64,000 nucleotides of DNA from Dyadobacter beijingensis DSM 21582 (GCF_000382205.1 NZ_KB907790.1:553070-617069), one strand, 5' to 3'. Counted from the stretch's first letter, positions 9,174 to 18,531 are shown. Made by a program: numbers and translations. Notes: generated by a model from the sequence alone, not told the origin.

Positions 9174-9629
9174 TTAGCACACTATTCCCTTCCCCAAACA
9201 AACACTCCGCGATTCTTCCGGGAATTCTCCGAAATGCGGAATGTCGGCGTACCCGAGCTTTCGGTACAGCGCGATTGCTTCCGGCTGGCCGATACCGGTT
9301 TCCAGGACGATGCTTTCATAACCCAGTTCGGTCGCCCATTTTTCCAGTTCAGCAACCATGAGCGACGCGATTCCTTTGCCGCGGAATGCGGGTTTGACGA
9401 ACATTCTTTTAAGTTCAATGGTCCCGGCGTCGTGGGCTTTGAAGCAACCGCAGGCGATAGGGGCACCGTTCTCGTACGCCAGCACGACGGTCGGGAGGCC
9501 GGTAATGCGGTTGTATTCTTCATAATCTTCTTTTCTCGTGTTGTAAATGCGGCAGAGTTCGGTATCGAGCTCGTCGGTGAGGGACTGGAAATGAGGATTA
9601 TCGCTCGTCGTGCGAAGGAATTCGGGCAT
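9174..9629 (-). CDS. GNAT-family N-acetyltransferase
   Basis: A 151-residue single GNAT domain. The acetyl-CoA pyrophosphate loop is visible as VKPAFRGKGIASLMV (R-G-K-G-I-A), followed by ETGIGQPEAIALYRKLGY, the typical beta5-alpha4 part. The substrate is not recognisable. It begins 12 bp after the photolyase stop on the same strand and is probably co-transcribed. A longer overlapping frame at 9182-9676 lacks these motifs and was discarded. Confidence 0.82.
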   Translation of the reverse strand: MPEFLRTTSDNPHFQSLTDELDTELCRIYNTRKEDYEEYNRITGLPTVVLAYENGAPIACGCFKAHDAGTIELKRMFVKPAFRGKGIASLMVAELEKWATELGYESIVLETGIGQPEAIALYRKLGYADIPHFGEFPEESRSVCLGKGIVC

Positions 9630-9641
9630 CGGGAACCGGTT

Positions 9642-11123
9642 TTATCTTTCAAGACTGCGAAGATAGGTATTTGCATTGCGTATATGCGCTTGCTTCTTTT
9701 CTTCGGGCATCTGGTCGAAAGTTTTGAGGAGCATGCCGAGGCGCGGGTTTCGGAGGAAGAATTTGCGGTATTTATCCATAAATCGCCAGAAAAGCCCGTC
9801 CCATGTTTCCTGCCATTCCCCTTTCGGGAAGTCGCTCATTTTTAAGAGGTAGTTGCTCGCGCTGATGTACGGTTTGGTGACCATCAGCCCGCCGTCGGAA
9901 AACTGGCTCATACCGTACACATTCGGCACCATCACCCAATCGTAAGCGTCGATAAAGAGCTCCATAAACCAGCGGTACGCATCGTCCGGGTCGATTTCGC
10001 AGAGCATCATGAAGTTTCCCATCACCATCAGACGCTCGATGTGGTGGCAATAGCCCGTGTCGAGGACTTTCTGAATGGTGATGTCGAGCGGAGCGATGCC
10101 TGTGGACGCATTCCAGAAGCTTTCGGGCAGTTTCCGTTTGAATTGCCAGTAGTTGCGCGTCCGTTGCTGGCTACCCTTGATCTGGTACACGCCCCGGACA
10201 AACTCCCGCCACCCGATGATCTGCCGGATGAATCCTTCCAGCGAATTGAGCGGTACGTGGTGCTCGTGTGCGTAGGCCAGGGCCTTTTGCACCACCTCCT
10301 GAGGGGTAATCAGTCCGGCGTTCAGAATGGGAGACAGTACGCTGTGATGCAGGAAATGCTCGGTCGAGACGATCGCATCCTCGTACGGGCCGAAATGGGA
10401 GAAGCGCTTTTCCAGAAACTGGTCGAGCCACGCATGGCTCTGCGCGAAGGAGACCGGGTAGCGGACCTCGTCGGAGATTTGCCCGTAGTTTTCGGCGAAA
10501 TGCTTGTCCACATATTCCCTCGCTTCCTCCCACGCGTCGGATTTCCGGGGAAAGCAGATCTCCGGCGGCTGCTGCTTTTTGGGGAATTTCAACCGGTTCT
10601 GGTCGTCGAAGCTCCATTTTCCACCTGCGGGTTCACCGTTGCGGACAATGAGGATATCTCGTTTTTTGCGCTCTTCGGCATAAAAGTCGGCCATGAAGTA
10701 GCGGCGTTTGTTCATGAAGTAATCGTCGAGCTCGTCTTTTGAGAGCAGGAACATCGGGCTGGGATATTCGTTGACGGCCATTCCGGCTTTGGCAGCGGCG
10801 CGGCGGAGGCGGGCGGAGAGCCAATCGTCGGTAACGTCGGCGAAATGGATCTCCGAAAATCCTTTTTTGGCTAAGTATGCAGGCAATTTCCGCACATCGG
10901 CGTGCTTTTCCTGCGCATCCACATATTCGACCTGAATGTGATGTTCTTCCAGAAAGCCCTTGTAGTTTTGCATGGTTGCGCGGTGGAAGAGCAGTTTTTG
11001 TTTATGAAAATAAAACTGCCTGAAAAACAGGGCTTCTTCCACCATCACGACGGGCCGGTCTTTTTCGATCGCCGGGTGCTTCTGGAACAACTGGTGCGGG
11101 AAAACGAGCGTGACAGCTTTCAT
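9642..11123 (-). CDS. Photolyase of the PhrB/CryPro (DPRP) family, lacking the FeS cysteines
   Basis: A 493-residue cryptochrome/photolyase of the deoxyribodipyrimidine-photolyase-related family, whose known members such as PhrB repair (6-4) lesions in DNA with light. The N-terminal Rossmann part starts KAVTLVFPHQLF; the helical FAD part has GFIRQIIGWREFVRG, YCHHIERLMVMGNFM and PNVYGMSQFSDGG. In PhrB four Cys hold a 4Fe-4S cluster. Here the two in the YCxxC stretch after MSD read DFPKGEW, the downstream one (ACP before the last helices) reads TWDGL, and the first one, before the YxHH motif, appears to be Thr. The cluster is therefore probably absent. It is divergent from the phosphodiesterase gene with only 20 bp between start codons. 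Confidence 0.88.
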   Translation of the reverse strand: MKAVTLVFPHQLFQKHPAIEKDRPVVMVEEALFFRQFYFHKQKLLFHRATMQNYKGFLEEHHIQVEYVDAQEKHADVRKLPAYLAKKGFSEIHFADVTDDWLSARLRRAAAKAGMAVNEYPSPMFLLSKDELDDYFMNKRRYFMADFYAEERKKRDILIVRNGEPAGGKWSFDDQNRLKFPKKQQPPEICFPRKSDAWEEAREYVDKHFAENYGQISDEVRYPVSFAQSHAWLDQFLEKRFSHFGPYEDAIVSTEHFLHHSVLSPILNAGLITPQEVVQKALAYAHEHHVPLNSLEGFIRQIIGWREFVRGVYQIKGSQQRTRNYWQFKRKLPESFWNASTGIAPLDITIQKVLDTGYCHHIERLMVMGNFMMLCEIDPDDAYRWFMELFIDAYDWVMVPNVYGMSQFSDGGLMVTKPYISASNYLLKMSDFPKGEWQETWDGLFWRFMDKYRKFFLRNPRLGMLLKTFDQMPEEKKQAHIRNANTYLRSLER

Positions 11124-11143
11124 GAATTTTTAGACCCTTTTAA

Positions 11144-12097
11144 ATGAACCTTCGATTAATATTACCAGCCATTCTCCTGCATTTCCTAACCGTCGCGGCC
11201 TTCGCACAAAATGGCTTTAAAGTCGTGCCACTGGGCGTGAAGGGCGGTACTGCCGACGGAAATCTTTCCGCGTACATGCTAGCGCCTGCGGGTTCGGATG
11301 CGTATGTGTGCCTGGATGCGGGCACGGTGAGCAACGGCATTGCGCAGGCGGTCGCGCGGAAGGCTTTCGATGCCAATGCGGAAACTGTTTTGAAAAAATA
11401 CATCAAAGGCTACCTCATTTCCCATCCGCACCTCGACCATATTTCCGGGATGATCATCAACTCCGTGGACGATACGGTGAAGCAGGTTTACGCGATGGAG
11501 CATTGTATGAATGTCATGAAAATGCATTATTTCAACTGGCAGACCTGGCCGAACCTCGCCAGCGAGGGTAATGCGCCCGCATTGAAAAAATACCAGTACC
11601 AACTACTGACCGCCGGCACCGAAACGCCGCTGGCAGGGACTGAAATGACGGTGCGGGCTTTCCCGTTGAGCCATTCAAAACCCTATTCCAGCACAGCTTT
11701 CCTCCTCCGCAGCGGCGATGTTTATGCACTGTATTTCGGCGATACCGGACCCGACGAGGTCGAGCAAACGACGCATATGCAGCAGGTATGGGAAGCCGTG
11801 GCGCCAATGGTGAAGTCGGGGAAGCTGAAAGGGATCTTTCTGGAAGTGTCCTATCCCAATGCGCAGCCCGACCGGCATTTATACGGCCATCTCACGCCGA
11901 AATGGTTTACGAAAGAGCTCCAAACACTGGGTAACCTGGCCGGTAAGGATTATTTGCGCAACCTGAATGTGGTCGTCACGCACATCAAACCTACGGGCAA
12001 CAACGAGGCGGTTATCCGAAAAGAGCTAGCCGACGCCAATACGCTCGGACTGAGCCTCATTTTTCCGGAACAGGGCGTTCCATTCATTTTGAAATAG
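11144..12097 (+). CDS. Secreted class II 3',5'-cyclic-nucleotide phosphodiesterase
   Basis: A 317-residue metallo-beta-lactamase-fold enzyme with a signal peptide (MNLRLILPAILLHFLTVAAFAQ). The class II signature is GYLISHPHLDHISGM (HxHLDH metal motif), followed by LSHSKPYSSTAFLL and YFGDTGPD with further metal ligands. Class II enzymes (yeast PDE1, Vibrio CpdP) hydrolyse cAMP or cGMP. With a signal peptide this protein would act in the periplasm or outside the cell, like CpdP. Its own upstream region must lie within the divergent photolyase gene. Confidence 0.83.
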   Translation: MNLRLILPAILLHFLTVAAFAQNGFKVVPLGVKGGTADGNLSAYMLAPAGSDAYVCLDAGTVSNGIAQAVARKAFDANAETVLKKYIKGYLISHPHLDHISGMIINSVDDTVKQVYAMEHCMNVMKMHYFNWQTWPNLASEGNAPALKKYQYQLLTAGTETPLAGTEMTVRAFPLSHSKPYSSTAFLLRSGDVYALYFGDTGPDEVEQTTHMQQVWEAVAPMVKSGKLKGIFLEVSYPNAQPDRHLYGHLTPKWFTKELQTLGNLAGKDYLRNLNVVVTHIKPTGNNEAVIRKELADANTLGLSLIFPEQGVPFILK

Positions 12098-12104
12098 TAT
12101 ACCC

Positions 12105-12132
12105 AAAACAAAGGCGGGTGAAGTGCCCGCCT
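12105..12132 (-). terminator. Rho-independent terminator of the DUF72 gene
   Basis: AGGCGGG and CCCGCCT pair as a perfect 7-bp GC stem with a 7-nt loop. On the minus strand the stem is followed by TTTGTTTT, so it ends the DUF72 gene. On the plus strand, following the phosphodiesterase gene, the T-run is weak. Confidence 0.7.
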
Positions 12133-12138
12133 GTCTGA

Positions 12139-13041
12139 TTATTTGAATAAAGTCACCTGCCCGCTGGCGACCCTCGGGTCGTAAGGCACTTTGAGGTCCA
12201 TGCCGAGCTCGTTGTTGATCTTTTGGATCAGGTACGACGATAGCAGCGGCGACGCTTCCTCGTGATTTTGGTGCACGAAAAAGTAAATGTTGCGGATCCC
12301 TTCCTCAGTCCACAGTTTCAGGCGTTCGAACCAGTCGTCGAGGCGGGTGTAGTCGGAATCGACGTTGGCGCCGTTGTAGCGGATGAATGCCGTGGGCGTA
12401 GTCAGGCGCATATGCAGCAGGTCGCGGCGGCCGGCCGAGTCGGTAACGATATGCGTGATGTTTTTCTTTTCGAGCAGGCTGTACAGGTCTTCGGTGTTGA
12501 ATGTATCGTCGTACCAGCCCGTGTGGCGGAGTTCCAGCGCGAGCGGGAAGCCGGACGGCCATTCTTCGAGGTAATCGCGCAGTGTTTCCCAGTTTTTAGG
12601 GCCAAAATTGTCGGGCATTTGCAGGAACAGCATACCAAGCTTATCCTGTAAATGGGCGATGCCGTCGAGGTAAACTTCGGTGGGCTCTTTGGCTTCTTTC
12701 AGCCTTTTCCAATGGCTGATGCCCTGGTGAAGTTTCGGGAAGAATTTGAAACCTTCGGGCGTTTTGGTATACCAGGTTTCGATCGTCTCGACCGGAAAGT
12801 TGTTATAAAAGGTCGCATTGAGTTCGATGCTGTTGAACTGCGTCGCGTAGTACGCCAATTCGTCTTTGGTGCCTTTCGGATAGAAACCTTTGAGGTCGGT
12901 TTTGTTCCATTTGGCGCATCCGATGTAGATTCCGGGCTTTTCGGCCGTTTTGGCCGCATTCAGAAGTGCCTTGTTGGCGGCGGCGTCTTCCGGCAGCTTG
13001 AAATCTATGTCATCGGGGTTTTCAACTTTTCCGAATTTCAT
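12139..13041 (-). CDS. DUF72-domain protein
   Basis: A 300-residue protein with a TIM-barrel-like DUF72 domain, recognised from YIGCAKWNKTDLKGFYP near the start, the strand FNSIELNATFYNNFP, KFFPKLHQGISHW in the middle and the C-terminal IYFFVHQNHEEASPLL. It is cytoplasmic (no signal peptide). The function of DUF72 proteins is unknown. It follows the mannose-6-phosphate-isomerase-like gene on the same strand, with a hairpin between them. Confidence 0.85.
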   Translation of the reverse strand: MKFGKVENPDDIDFKLPEDAAANKALLNAAKTAEKPGIYIGCAKWNKTDLKGFYPKGTKDELAYYATQFNSIELNATFYNNFPVETIETWYTKTPEGFKFFPKLHQGISHWKRLKEAKEPTEVYLDGIAHLQDKLGMLFLQMPDNFGPKNWETLRDYLEEWPSGFPLALELRHTGWYDDTFNTEDLYSLLEKKNITHIVTDSAGRRDLLHMRLTTPTAFIRYNGANVDSDYTRLDDWFERLKLWTEEGIRNIYFFVHQNHEEASPLLSSYLIQKINNELGMDLKVPYDPRVASGQVTLFK

Positions 13042-13071
13042 AACTGGCTAATTTAGGATGAATATAATGCA

Positions 13072-13098
13072 ACTGGCAAGCCGGTATGGCTTGCCAGT
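13072..13098. terminator. Perfect 11-bp hairpin between cupin and DUF72 genes
   Basis: ACTGGCAAGCC and GGCTTGCCAGT pair perfectly around a 5-nt loop. It lies just after the stop of the cupin gene (13111) and before the DUF72 start on the same strand. No clear T-run follows, so it may be an attenuating or mRNA-stabilising stem rather than a full terminator. Confidence 0.55.
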
Positions 13099-13110
13099 CG
13101 GTAAGGCGGA

Positions 13111-13626
13111 TTATCTCCCGAAATCGTCCTGCACGCGAACGATATCGTCTTCGTCGGACGGGTTGGAAGGGTCGGTGTGCTGCCAGATCTCGGCTACGAA
13201 GCCCCATTCGTTCACACCTACCAGGCGGTGGCGTTCGCCTTTTTTGAGGTTCACCACGGTACCGATGGGTAGTTGCTGCAATTCGGTTTCCTCGTCGGTG
13301 TCGCTGATCACGATGCCGGCATTACCGCCGATCACTTTCCAGATTTCGGCGCGGCGGTGATGGTACTGCCACGAAAGGCGTTTGTTAGGCGCTACCACGA
13401 GGATCTTGGGGCTCAGCTTTTCATAACCGGCAAAGTCGGCGAGCGACAAATGCGGGAAGAATGTCGAAATGAATTTGGGCGCCTGGCTTTCTTCGAGTAC
13501 AAAGAAACCGCCCCAGGGACGGGAGTGATCTTTGGCTACGACGGTAAAACCCTGCTCATCTATAAACTGCTGTACTTTTTCGAAAACCTCATTTTTATCG
13601 GCATCAGCCGTGAATGATTGTATCAT
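13111..13626 (-). CDS. Mannose-6-phosphate isomerase type II-like cupin
   Basis: A 171-residue protein with a cupin barrel like the C-terminal domain of type II phosphomannose isomerase/GDP-mannose pyrophosphorylase. Signatures are RPWGGF, LSWQYHHRRAEIW (metal-binding His pair) and the end EIWQHTDPSNPSDEDDIVR. The nucleotidyltransferase half is absent, so it may interconvert mannose-6-P and fructose-6-P or be a sugar-binding relative. It lies next to the mannoside locus, which would need such an isomerase step, but a terminator separates them. Confidence 0.75.
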   Translation of the reverse strand: MIQSFTADADKNEVFEKVQQFIDEQGFTVVAKDHSRPWGGFFVLEESQAPKFISTFFPHLSLADFAGYEKLSPKILVVAPNKRLSWQYHHRRAEIWKVIGGNAGIVISDTDEETELQQLPIGTVVNLKKGERHRLVGVNEWGFVAEIWQHTDPSNPSDEDDIVRVQDDFGR

Positions 13627-13670
13627 AACCGGGATTAATTAGTGAATCAGGTGAAGTTCAAAATTAGGAT

Positions 13671-13705
13671 AAAAAACAAAAAGATGCCCCAAAATATTCA
13701 GGGCA
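13671..13705 (-). terminator. Terminator after the first SusC/SusD operon
   Basis: On the minus strand a TGCCC / GGGGCA stem with an AT-rich loop is followed by TCTTTTTGTTTTTT. It sits 29 bp past the SusD stop and ends the long minus-strand mannoside operon. Confidence 0.75.
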
Positions 13706-13733
13706 CCTTTTGAATTATATCTACTAATTTATA

Positions 13734-15332
13734 CTATTTGTCCCACCATACTTTGGTGGTGAAATCGTCGGGCAGCGTGGCGCCTGTCTGATAATTCGGG
13801 TTGCCTGCCACTTCGTTGGTCGGATAGCGGAGTCTTACGGGAATGGTTCCATTGGTTACGTTGCCTGGGTAGTTGGTGGCCGTGAGTTTGGGGAAGCCGG
13901 TCCTGCGCCAGTCGCTCCACGCTTCCCACCAGTTGAAGAATTTGTTCACCCACATTTGCTCCCCGATCATTTCCAGCGCCGGCTTGGTGGTGCCGTACGG
14001 GTAGGCGGTGAGGTAGGCAGCCACGGCGGCGTCGGAAACAGTCAGCGAGGCGTCGTACGGGGTGTACATCTGCATCGAAGCTTTCACGCCGGCGTCATAA
14101 TGCGATTTCGCCGTGCCTGCAATGCCGGTGCCGATCTTTCTTTCGATTGCTTCCGCCAGCAAAAATTCTACTTCGCCGTAATTCATAATCATGTAGGGGT
14201 CGGAATCCTGCAACATTTTCACATTAATGCGCGAGTAGGTTTTAGCCAGGTTCACGGCCCCGCCTTCCAGCTTGTCGAGCATGGCCTGGTCGTAGCCGTT
14301 CGGCATACCTTTCTGTTTCAACGGGTCAACACTGATGGGTGTAAAGCCTGCGGCCGTCCATTCGCCGATACCGCCGCTGAGTATCATCAGGCGCGGATCA
14401 TCATCGGCCACAGCGCCTTTGTTGGTGCCTTTCAGGAAGTCGATCAGCGTCGCGCTCATGTACGAGGGCTGCCCGCCATCGCCCGGGTCGAATGCGCGGG
14501 AAATACCGTTCTGGTTCACCCATTCGCTCGGGCCGTCGGCCATCGCTACCCACACGTTGTCGGCATTGCTGGCAAACACACCGCCGGCAGCCGCTTTGGT
14601 TACATAAGTGGCTGCTTTTGCGGCGTCCACGTTGGAAATACGCATCGCCAGGCGTAGCATGAGCGAGTACCCGAACTTCTTCCACTTGGCAATGTCGCCT
14701 TTGTAAATGAAGTCGGCCGCGGCGAAGCCTTCGTCGGCATTGCTGGTGCTCAGTGCGGCGGACGCTTCATCGAGTTCTTTCAGCAAATCGGCGTACACCA
14801 CGTCCTGGGTGTCGTATTTTGGGAAGAAAATGCCTTCGGTGCCTTTGTTGGCTTCGCTATACGGAATGTTGCCGTAAAAGTCGGTCAGGCGCGCAAAACT
14901 GAATGCTTTCAGAATGCGGGCCGCATTGCGCATGTTGACATACTTACCTTCCGCAAACCCACCGGGACCCGACTGTTTCAGGATTTCGGCGATGTTTTTC
15001 AACTGGTCGTTGTAGGTAAATTCAAACGGCGCGGCATTCGTTTCCGCATTCACGGTGTATTTGTCGCCCGGCGCGATGCCGCCGCCTGCATTGGCGAGCT
15101 GCTGGATCGCGTACGAGCACCAGCCGATATTCGTCCGCCAGTCGATGTAGCGGTTATCGCCCGTAGAGCCGTTGGAAGCAATACCCAGCTCCACGGTTGT
15201 GAACATCAGGTTGAGGTTCACCTGGTTCAAGGCCTGCGGGTTAATGTTCAATTCATGCAGTTCATCGGTGTCGCACCCCGTCACCAATAGCACCGCCAAA
15301 CCATATTTGATGTATTTATTGAAATTTTTCAT
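13734..15332 (-). CDS. SusD/RagB-like outer-membrane lipoprotein
   Basis: A 532-residue surface glycan-binding lipoprotein. The N-terminus is a type II signal ending LLVTGC, followed by acidic DTDEL, typical of Bacteroidota lipoproteins sent to the cell surface. The sequence fits the SusD/RagB family of helical TPR-based proteins (NPQALNQVNLNLMF near the start; NYPGNVTNGTIPVRLRYP and NPNYQTGA near the end). It acts as the lid of the SusC channel encoded 10 bp upstream. Its place after the GH130 and symporter genes suggests a mannose-containing oligosaccharide, by inference only. Confidence 0.88.
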   Translation of the reverse strand: MKNFNKYIKYGLAVLLVTGCDTDELHELNINPQALNQVNLNLMFTTVELGIASNGSTGDNRYIDWRTNIGWCSYAIQQLANAGGGIAPGDKYTVNAETNAAPFEFTYNDQLKNIAEILKQSGPGGFAEGKYVNMRNAARILKAFSFARLTDFYGNIPYSEANKGTEGIFFPKYDTQDVVYADLLKELDEASAALSTSNADEGFAAADFIYKGDIAKWKKFGYSLMLRLAMRISNVDAAKAATYVTKAAAGGVFASNADNVWVAMADGPSEWVNQNGISRAFDPGDGGQPSYMSATLIDFLKGTNKGAVADDDPRLMILSGGIGEWTAAGFTPISVDPLKQKGMPNGYDQAMLDKLEGGAVNLAKTYSRINVKMLQDSDPYMIMNYGEVEFLLAEAIERKIGTGIAGTAKSHYDAGVKASMQMYTPYDASLTVSDAAVAAYLTAYPYGTTKPALEMIGEQMWVNKFFNWWEAWSDWRRTGFPKLTATNYPGNVTNGTIPVRLRYPTNEVAGNPNYQTGATLPDDFTTKVWWDK

Positions 15333-15342
15333 GTCGCGATAA

Positions 15343-18300
15343 TTAGAATGTTGCTCTCAGATTGAAACCGTAACTGCGTGTGGAAGGGAAACCGAAGTAG
15401 TCGAAGCCCTGCGAGTTTCCGTTCGAATAGGTCGATTCCGGATCTACGTTATCGATGTTTTTGAACAGGATAGCGAGGTTACGGCCTACGAATGAGATGC
15501 TCAGGTTTTGCAGCGGGGTTTTTTCAAGCAATCGTTTCGGGAAGGTATAGCCGATCGTCATTTGTCTCAGTTTGATAAACGACGCGTCGTAGAGGAACAT
15601 CGGGGTCACTGCGTCCGCCTCGCCGCCTACCGAGTTCCAGTAGTCGAATGCTTCGCGCGGGGTGAGTGTTTTGCTGAAAGGCTTATACTCTGTTCCTTCC
15701 TGTACTACACCGGTGACGGTCAATGGTGCTTCGCCTTCTCGGCCTTGCAATGATTGCTTGCTCACGCCCCATTGCGTCAGACGCATGTTGGTGCCGGAGA
15801 GAATATCGCCGCCCCATTTGAAGTCAACGAGAAACGAAAGGTCTATGCCTTTGTAGTTGAATGCGTTAGTTAAACCGCCAGTCATTTTGGCAATACCATT
15901 ACCAATGACTTCATAGCCCGCCGATCCGACAGGACGGCCATCGTTGTAAAATACGGGTTGGCCATCGGGTGACAGTTTCTGCACACGGCCGGTGATCATA
16001 CCGAACGGTTGGCCGACGATGTTCTTAATGAATGCATTACGTGTCCTCGGCTCTTCCATTACCAGCTCTTTGGTGCCTTCGATGAGCGATTTCACCTTGT
16101 TGTTGTTTTTGGCAAGGTTCAAAGTCACATCCCAGGTCAGGCTGTTGCTTTTGAATGGCGTAGCTGTGATAAGGAGCTCGATACCGCGGTTTTGCAGTTT
16201 ACCCAGGTTCACGGAAGTGCTTCCGAAACCGCTGGCGCGGGAAATGGTAGCATTCAGGATATCGTCGGTCGTCTGCTGATCGTAATATGTGAAATCGACG
16301 CCCAGCTTGTTATTGAACACGCGGAAATCGATACCGAACTCTTTTTCGGTCACGGTCAGCGGTTTCAGGTTCGGGTTGGGGATGTTACCGCCGTTACCCA
16401 TTGCCTGCGAGAACGAAGCCATCGGGTAGCCCAAATGCGGGTTGCCGTTCAGCGAATAGGTCAGGTTGGTAGAATACGGGTCGATCGTTGCATTACCCAC
16501 CTGCGCCCACGAAGCACGGACTTTACCATACGACAGCCAGGACGGCAATCCCTTGAATGCATCCGAGAACACGAAGCTCGCTCCGACAGACGGGTACAGA
16601 ATGCTGTTAGTCGCCGGGTTCAATACCGAGAACCAGTCGTTACGCGCCGTGGCGTTCAGGAAGAGGTAGCCATCCCACGAAAGTTCGGCCGATCCGAGCA
16701 GGGAGTTGATACCGCTTTCGGAGAAGTTATAATCCCAAGATTTACCTTTCACGTTGTTGATCGCCGGGAAGAACTGCACGTTGAAGCCATTTCCGTAGAT
16801 ATTCTGGTACTCGTATTTCCGTCTCATGCGGTTACCGCCGGCAAATGCGTTGATACCGATTTTACCAAATTCCTTGTTGAAGCCAAGGGTGTATTCTAGG
16901 TTCAGCTCCTGCACGTCCCACGTACCCATGCTGCGCGCACCACCGCGCTGGTAGCCCGTGCCTTCGGGCGTGAGGGCTTCGCCGCGGCGCTGGTATTTGT
17001 CCAGACCGGCCCGGCCCTGGATGTACAGCCAGTCGGTGATCTGGTATTTCAATGCGCCGGAGGTAATGATCCGGTTTTTCTTGTCGGTTTTGATAAACTG
17101 GTGGGTTACCCAGTATGGGTTCTGGCCCCAGTTGTTGTTGGCTTGCTGGAACTCCTCACCAACTGTTTTTCCGAAAATACTGAGGCTGTTGGCGTCGGTT
17201 CCGGCAGGGATCGCACCCGGTTTGTTCGGATCGCCGTAGTAGTCGAGGACACTGTAATTGCCCGGCGTGCGCCAGAGTGCCTGGATCGCGTTACCGGGCG
17301 AGTCGGATACGTTGGGGCGGTTTTTGGCTTTTTCTTCCGAGTAGAGCACTTTCGCATCCAGCGTGATCCGTTTGCCGAACTTGGCATTGGTGGAAAGCGA
17401 AATGTTGATCCGGTCGTAACCCGAATTCGGGATGATCGTCGAGCTTTTCAGGTTCGTTACCGACGCGCGGAAGTTCTGGTTTTCATTGCCGCCGGACAGT
17501 GCGATGTTGTTGGTAAATGCATGACCGGTTTTGTAGAAACGGCTGAAATTATCGCCCTGGTAGGAGTATGGCCGCATTTTGCCGTCGAAACCGATTACCT
17601 GGCTATTGTCGTATTTAGGGCCCCACGAATCGTCGCCCCATTCGTAAGCCTGTTGCTGGGTAGCCGGTTTGGAGGCCACGCCATTCACGTAGGAGCCGCT
17701 TCCGTACGAATGCTGCAGGTCGGAGAGGTCGTTCAGTTTTTCAAAAACATAGTTTGAACCGATCTCGATGCCGATGCCTTTCCGCTTGGTACCACGCTTG
17801 GTCGTCACGTTGATAACGCCGTTCGCCGCGCGTGAACCGTAAAGTGCCGCCGCATTCGCACCTTTCAGCACCACCACCGATTCGATATCGTCGGGGTTGA
17901 TGCTCGACAGACCGTCGCCCTCATCGGAACCGCCCCAGAGACCGGCCTGGCCGAAGTTGTTGTTGTCCATCGGGATACCGTCGATCACGTACAATGGCTG
18001 GTTGTTGCCTTGCAGCGACTTATTGCCACGGATGATCACGCGCGAGGAACCTGCGGGACCGGAGGCGATTTTGCTCACGTTCACCCCGGCTACACGTCCG
18101 GCGAGTGCATTACCGAGGTTGGCTTCGCGGGCGGCGGTCATATTCGCGCCGGCCACTTCGGTAATGGAGTACGCCAGCGAACGTTTTTCACGGCTGATAC
18201 CCAATGCCGTTACCACCACCTCGTTGAGCGCGGTGGCTTCGGCGGTAAGAGAAATGTTGATGGTGGTGGCATTGGCTACGACCACCTCGCGGCTTACGTA

Positions 18301-18531
18301 ACCGATATAACTGAATGTTAAGGTTTTGCCTTTATCCACGGTGATGTTGTACTCACCTTTGTCATTAGTGGTGGTACCCCTGGTGGTACCTTTTACGACT
18401 ACGTTGACGCCGGCAATTTCCCCGCCGGCAGCGTCGCTTACTTTCCCGGACACCGTCATTTCCTGCGCGTACCCCCTGAGGGAGAGCACAGTGAACAGTA
18501 TCAGCATCTTAACTAGTAGATTTTTTTTCAT
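15343..18531 (-). CDS. SusC/RagA-family TonB-linked outer-membrane channel
   Basis: A 1062-residue receptor. A signal peptide (MKKNLLVKMLILFTVLSLRGYAQ) is followed by a carboxypeptidase-D-regulatory-like domain (about 25-105, VSGKVSDAAGGEIAGVNV), then a TonB-box-like ALNEVVVTALG and the SusC plug with PLYVIDGIPMDNN and GANAAALYGSRAANGVI. The rest is the barrel, ending GFNLRATF. It imports an oligosaccharide together with the SusD encoded next to it. The gene starts 289 bp after the GH130 stop and has its own TAnnTTTG element at 18600-18607, so it can be transcribed apart from the symporter-GH130 pair. Confidence 0.92.
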   Translation of the reverse strand: MKKNLLVKMLILFTVLSLRGYAQEMTVSGKVSDAAGGEIAGVNVVVKGTTRGTTTNDKGEYNITVDKGKTLTFSYIGYVSREVVVANATTINISLTAEATALNEVVVTALGISREKRSLAYSITEVAGANMTAAREANLGNALAGRVAGVNVSKIASGPAGSSRVIIRGNKSLQGNNQPLYVIDGIPMDNNNFGQAGLWGGSDEGDGLSSINPDDIESVVVLKGANAAALYGSRAANGVINVTTKRGTKRKGIGIEIGSNYVFEKLNDLSDLQHSYGSGSYVNGVASKPATQQQAYEWGDDSWGPKYDNSQVIGFDGKMRPYSYQGDNFSRFYKTGHAFTNNIALSGGNENQNFRASVTNLKSSTIIPNSGYDRINISLSTNAKFGKRITLDAKVLYSEEKAKNRPNVSDSPGNAIQALWRTPGNYSVLDYYGDPNKPGAIPAGTDANSLSIFGKTVGEEFQQANNNWGQNPYWVTHQFIKTDKKNRIITSGALKYQITDWLYIQGRAGLDKYQRRGEALTPEGTGYQRGGARSMGTWDVQELNLEYTLGFNKEFGKIGINAFAGGNRMRRKYEYQNIYGNGFNVQFFPAINNVKGKSWDYNFSESGINSLLGSAELSWDGYLFLNATARNDWFSVLNPATNSILYPSVGASFVFSDAFKGLPSWLSYGKVRASWAQVGNATIDPYSTNLTYSLNGNPHLGYPMASFSQAMGNGGNIPNPNLKPLTVTEKEFGIDFRVFNNKLGVDFTYYDQQTTDDILNATISRASGFGSTSVNLGKLQNRGIELLITATPFKSNSLTWDVTLNLAKNNNKVKSLIEGTKELVMEEPRTRNAFIKNIVGQPFGMITGRVQKLSPDGQPVFYNDGRPVGSAGYEVIGNGIAKMTGGLTNAFNYKGIDLSFLVDFKWGGDILSGTNMRLTQWGVSKQSLQGREGEAPLTVTGVVQEGTEYKPFSKTLTPREAFDYWNSVGGEADAVTPMFLYDASFIKLRQMTIGYTFPKRLLEKTPLQNLSISFVGRNLAILFKNIDNVDPESTYSNGNSQGFDYFGFPSTRSYGFNLRATF

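Noticed and set aside
9182..9676. 164-codon frame overlapping the GNAT gene
   Set aside because: Lacks the acetyl-CoA loop, which is present in the frame at 9174-9629.
16009..16899. 296-codon frame opposite the first SusC gene
   Set aside because: A shadow of a well-supported SusC coding sequence; no motif or start context.
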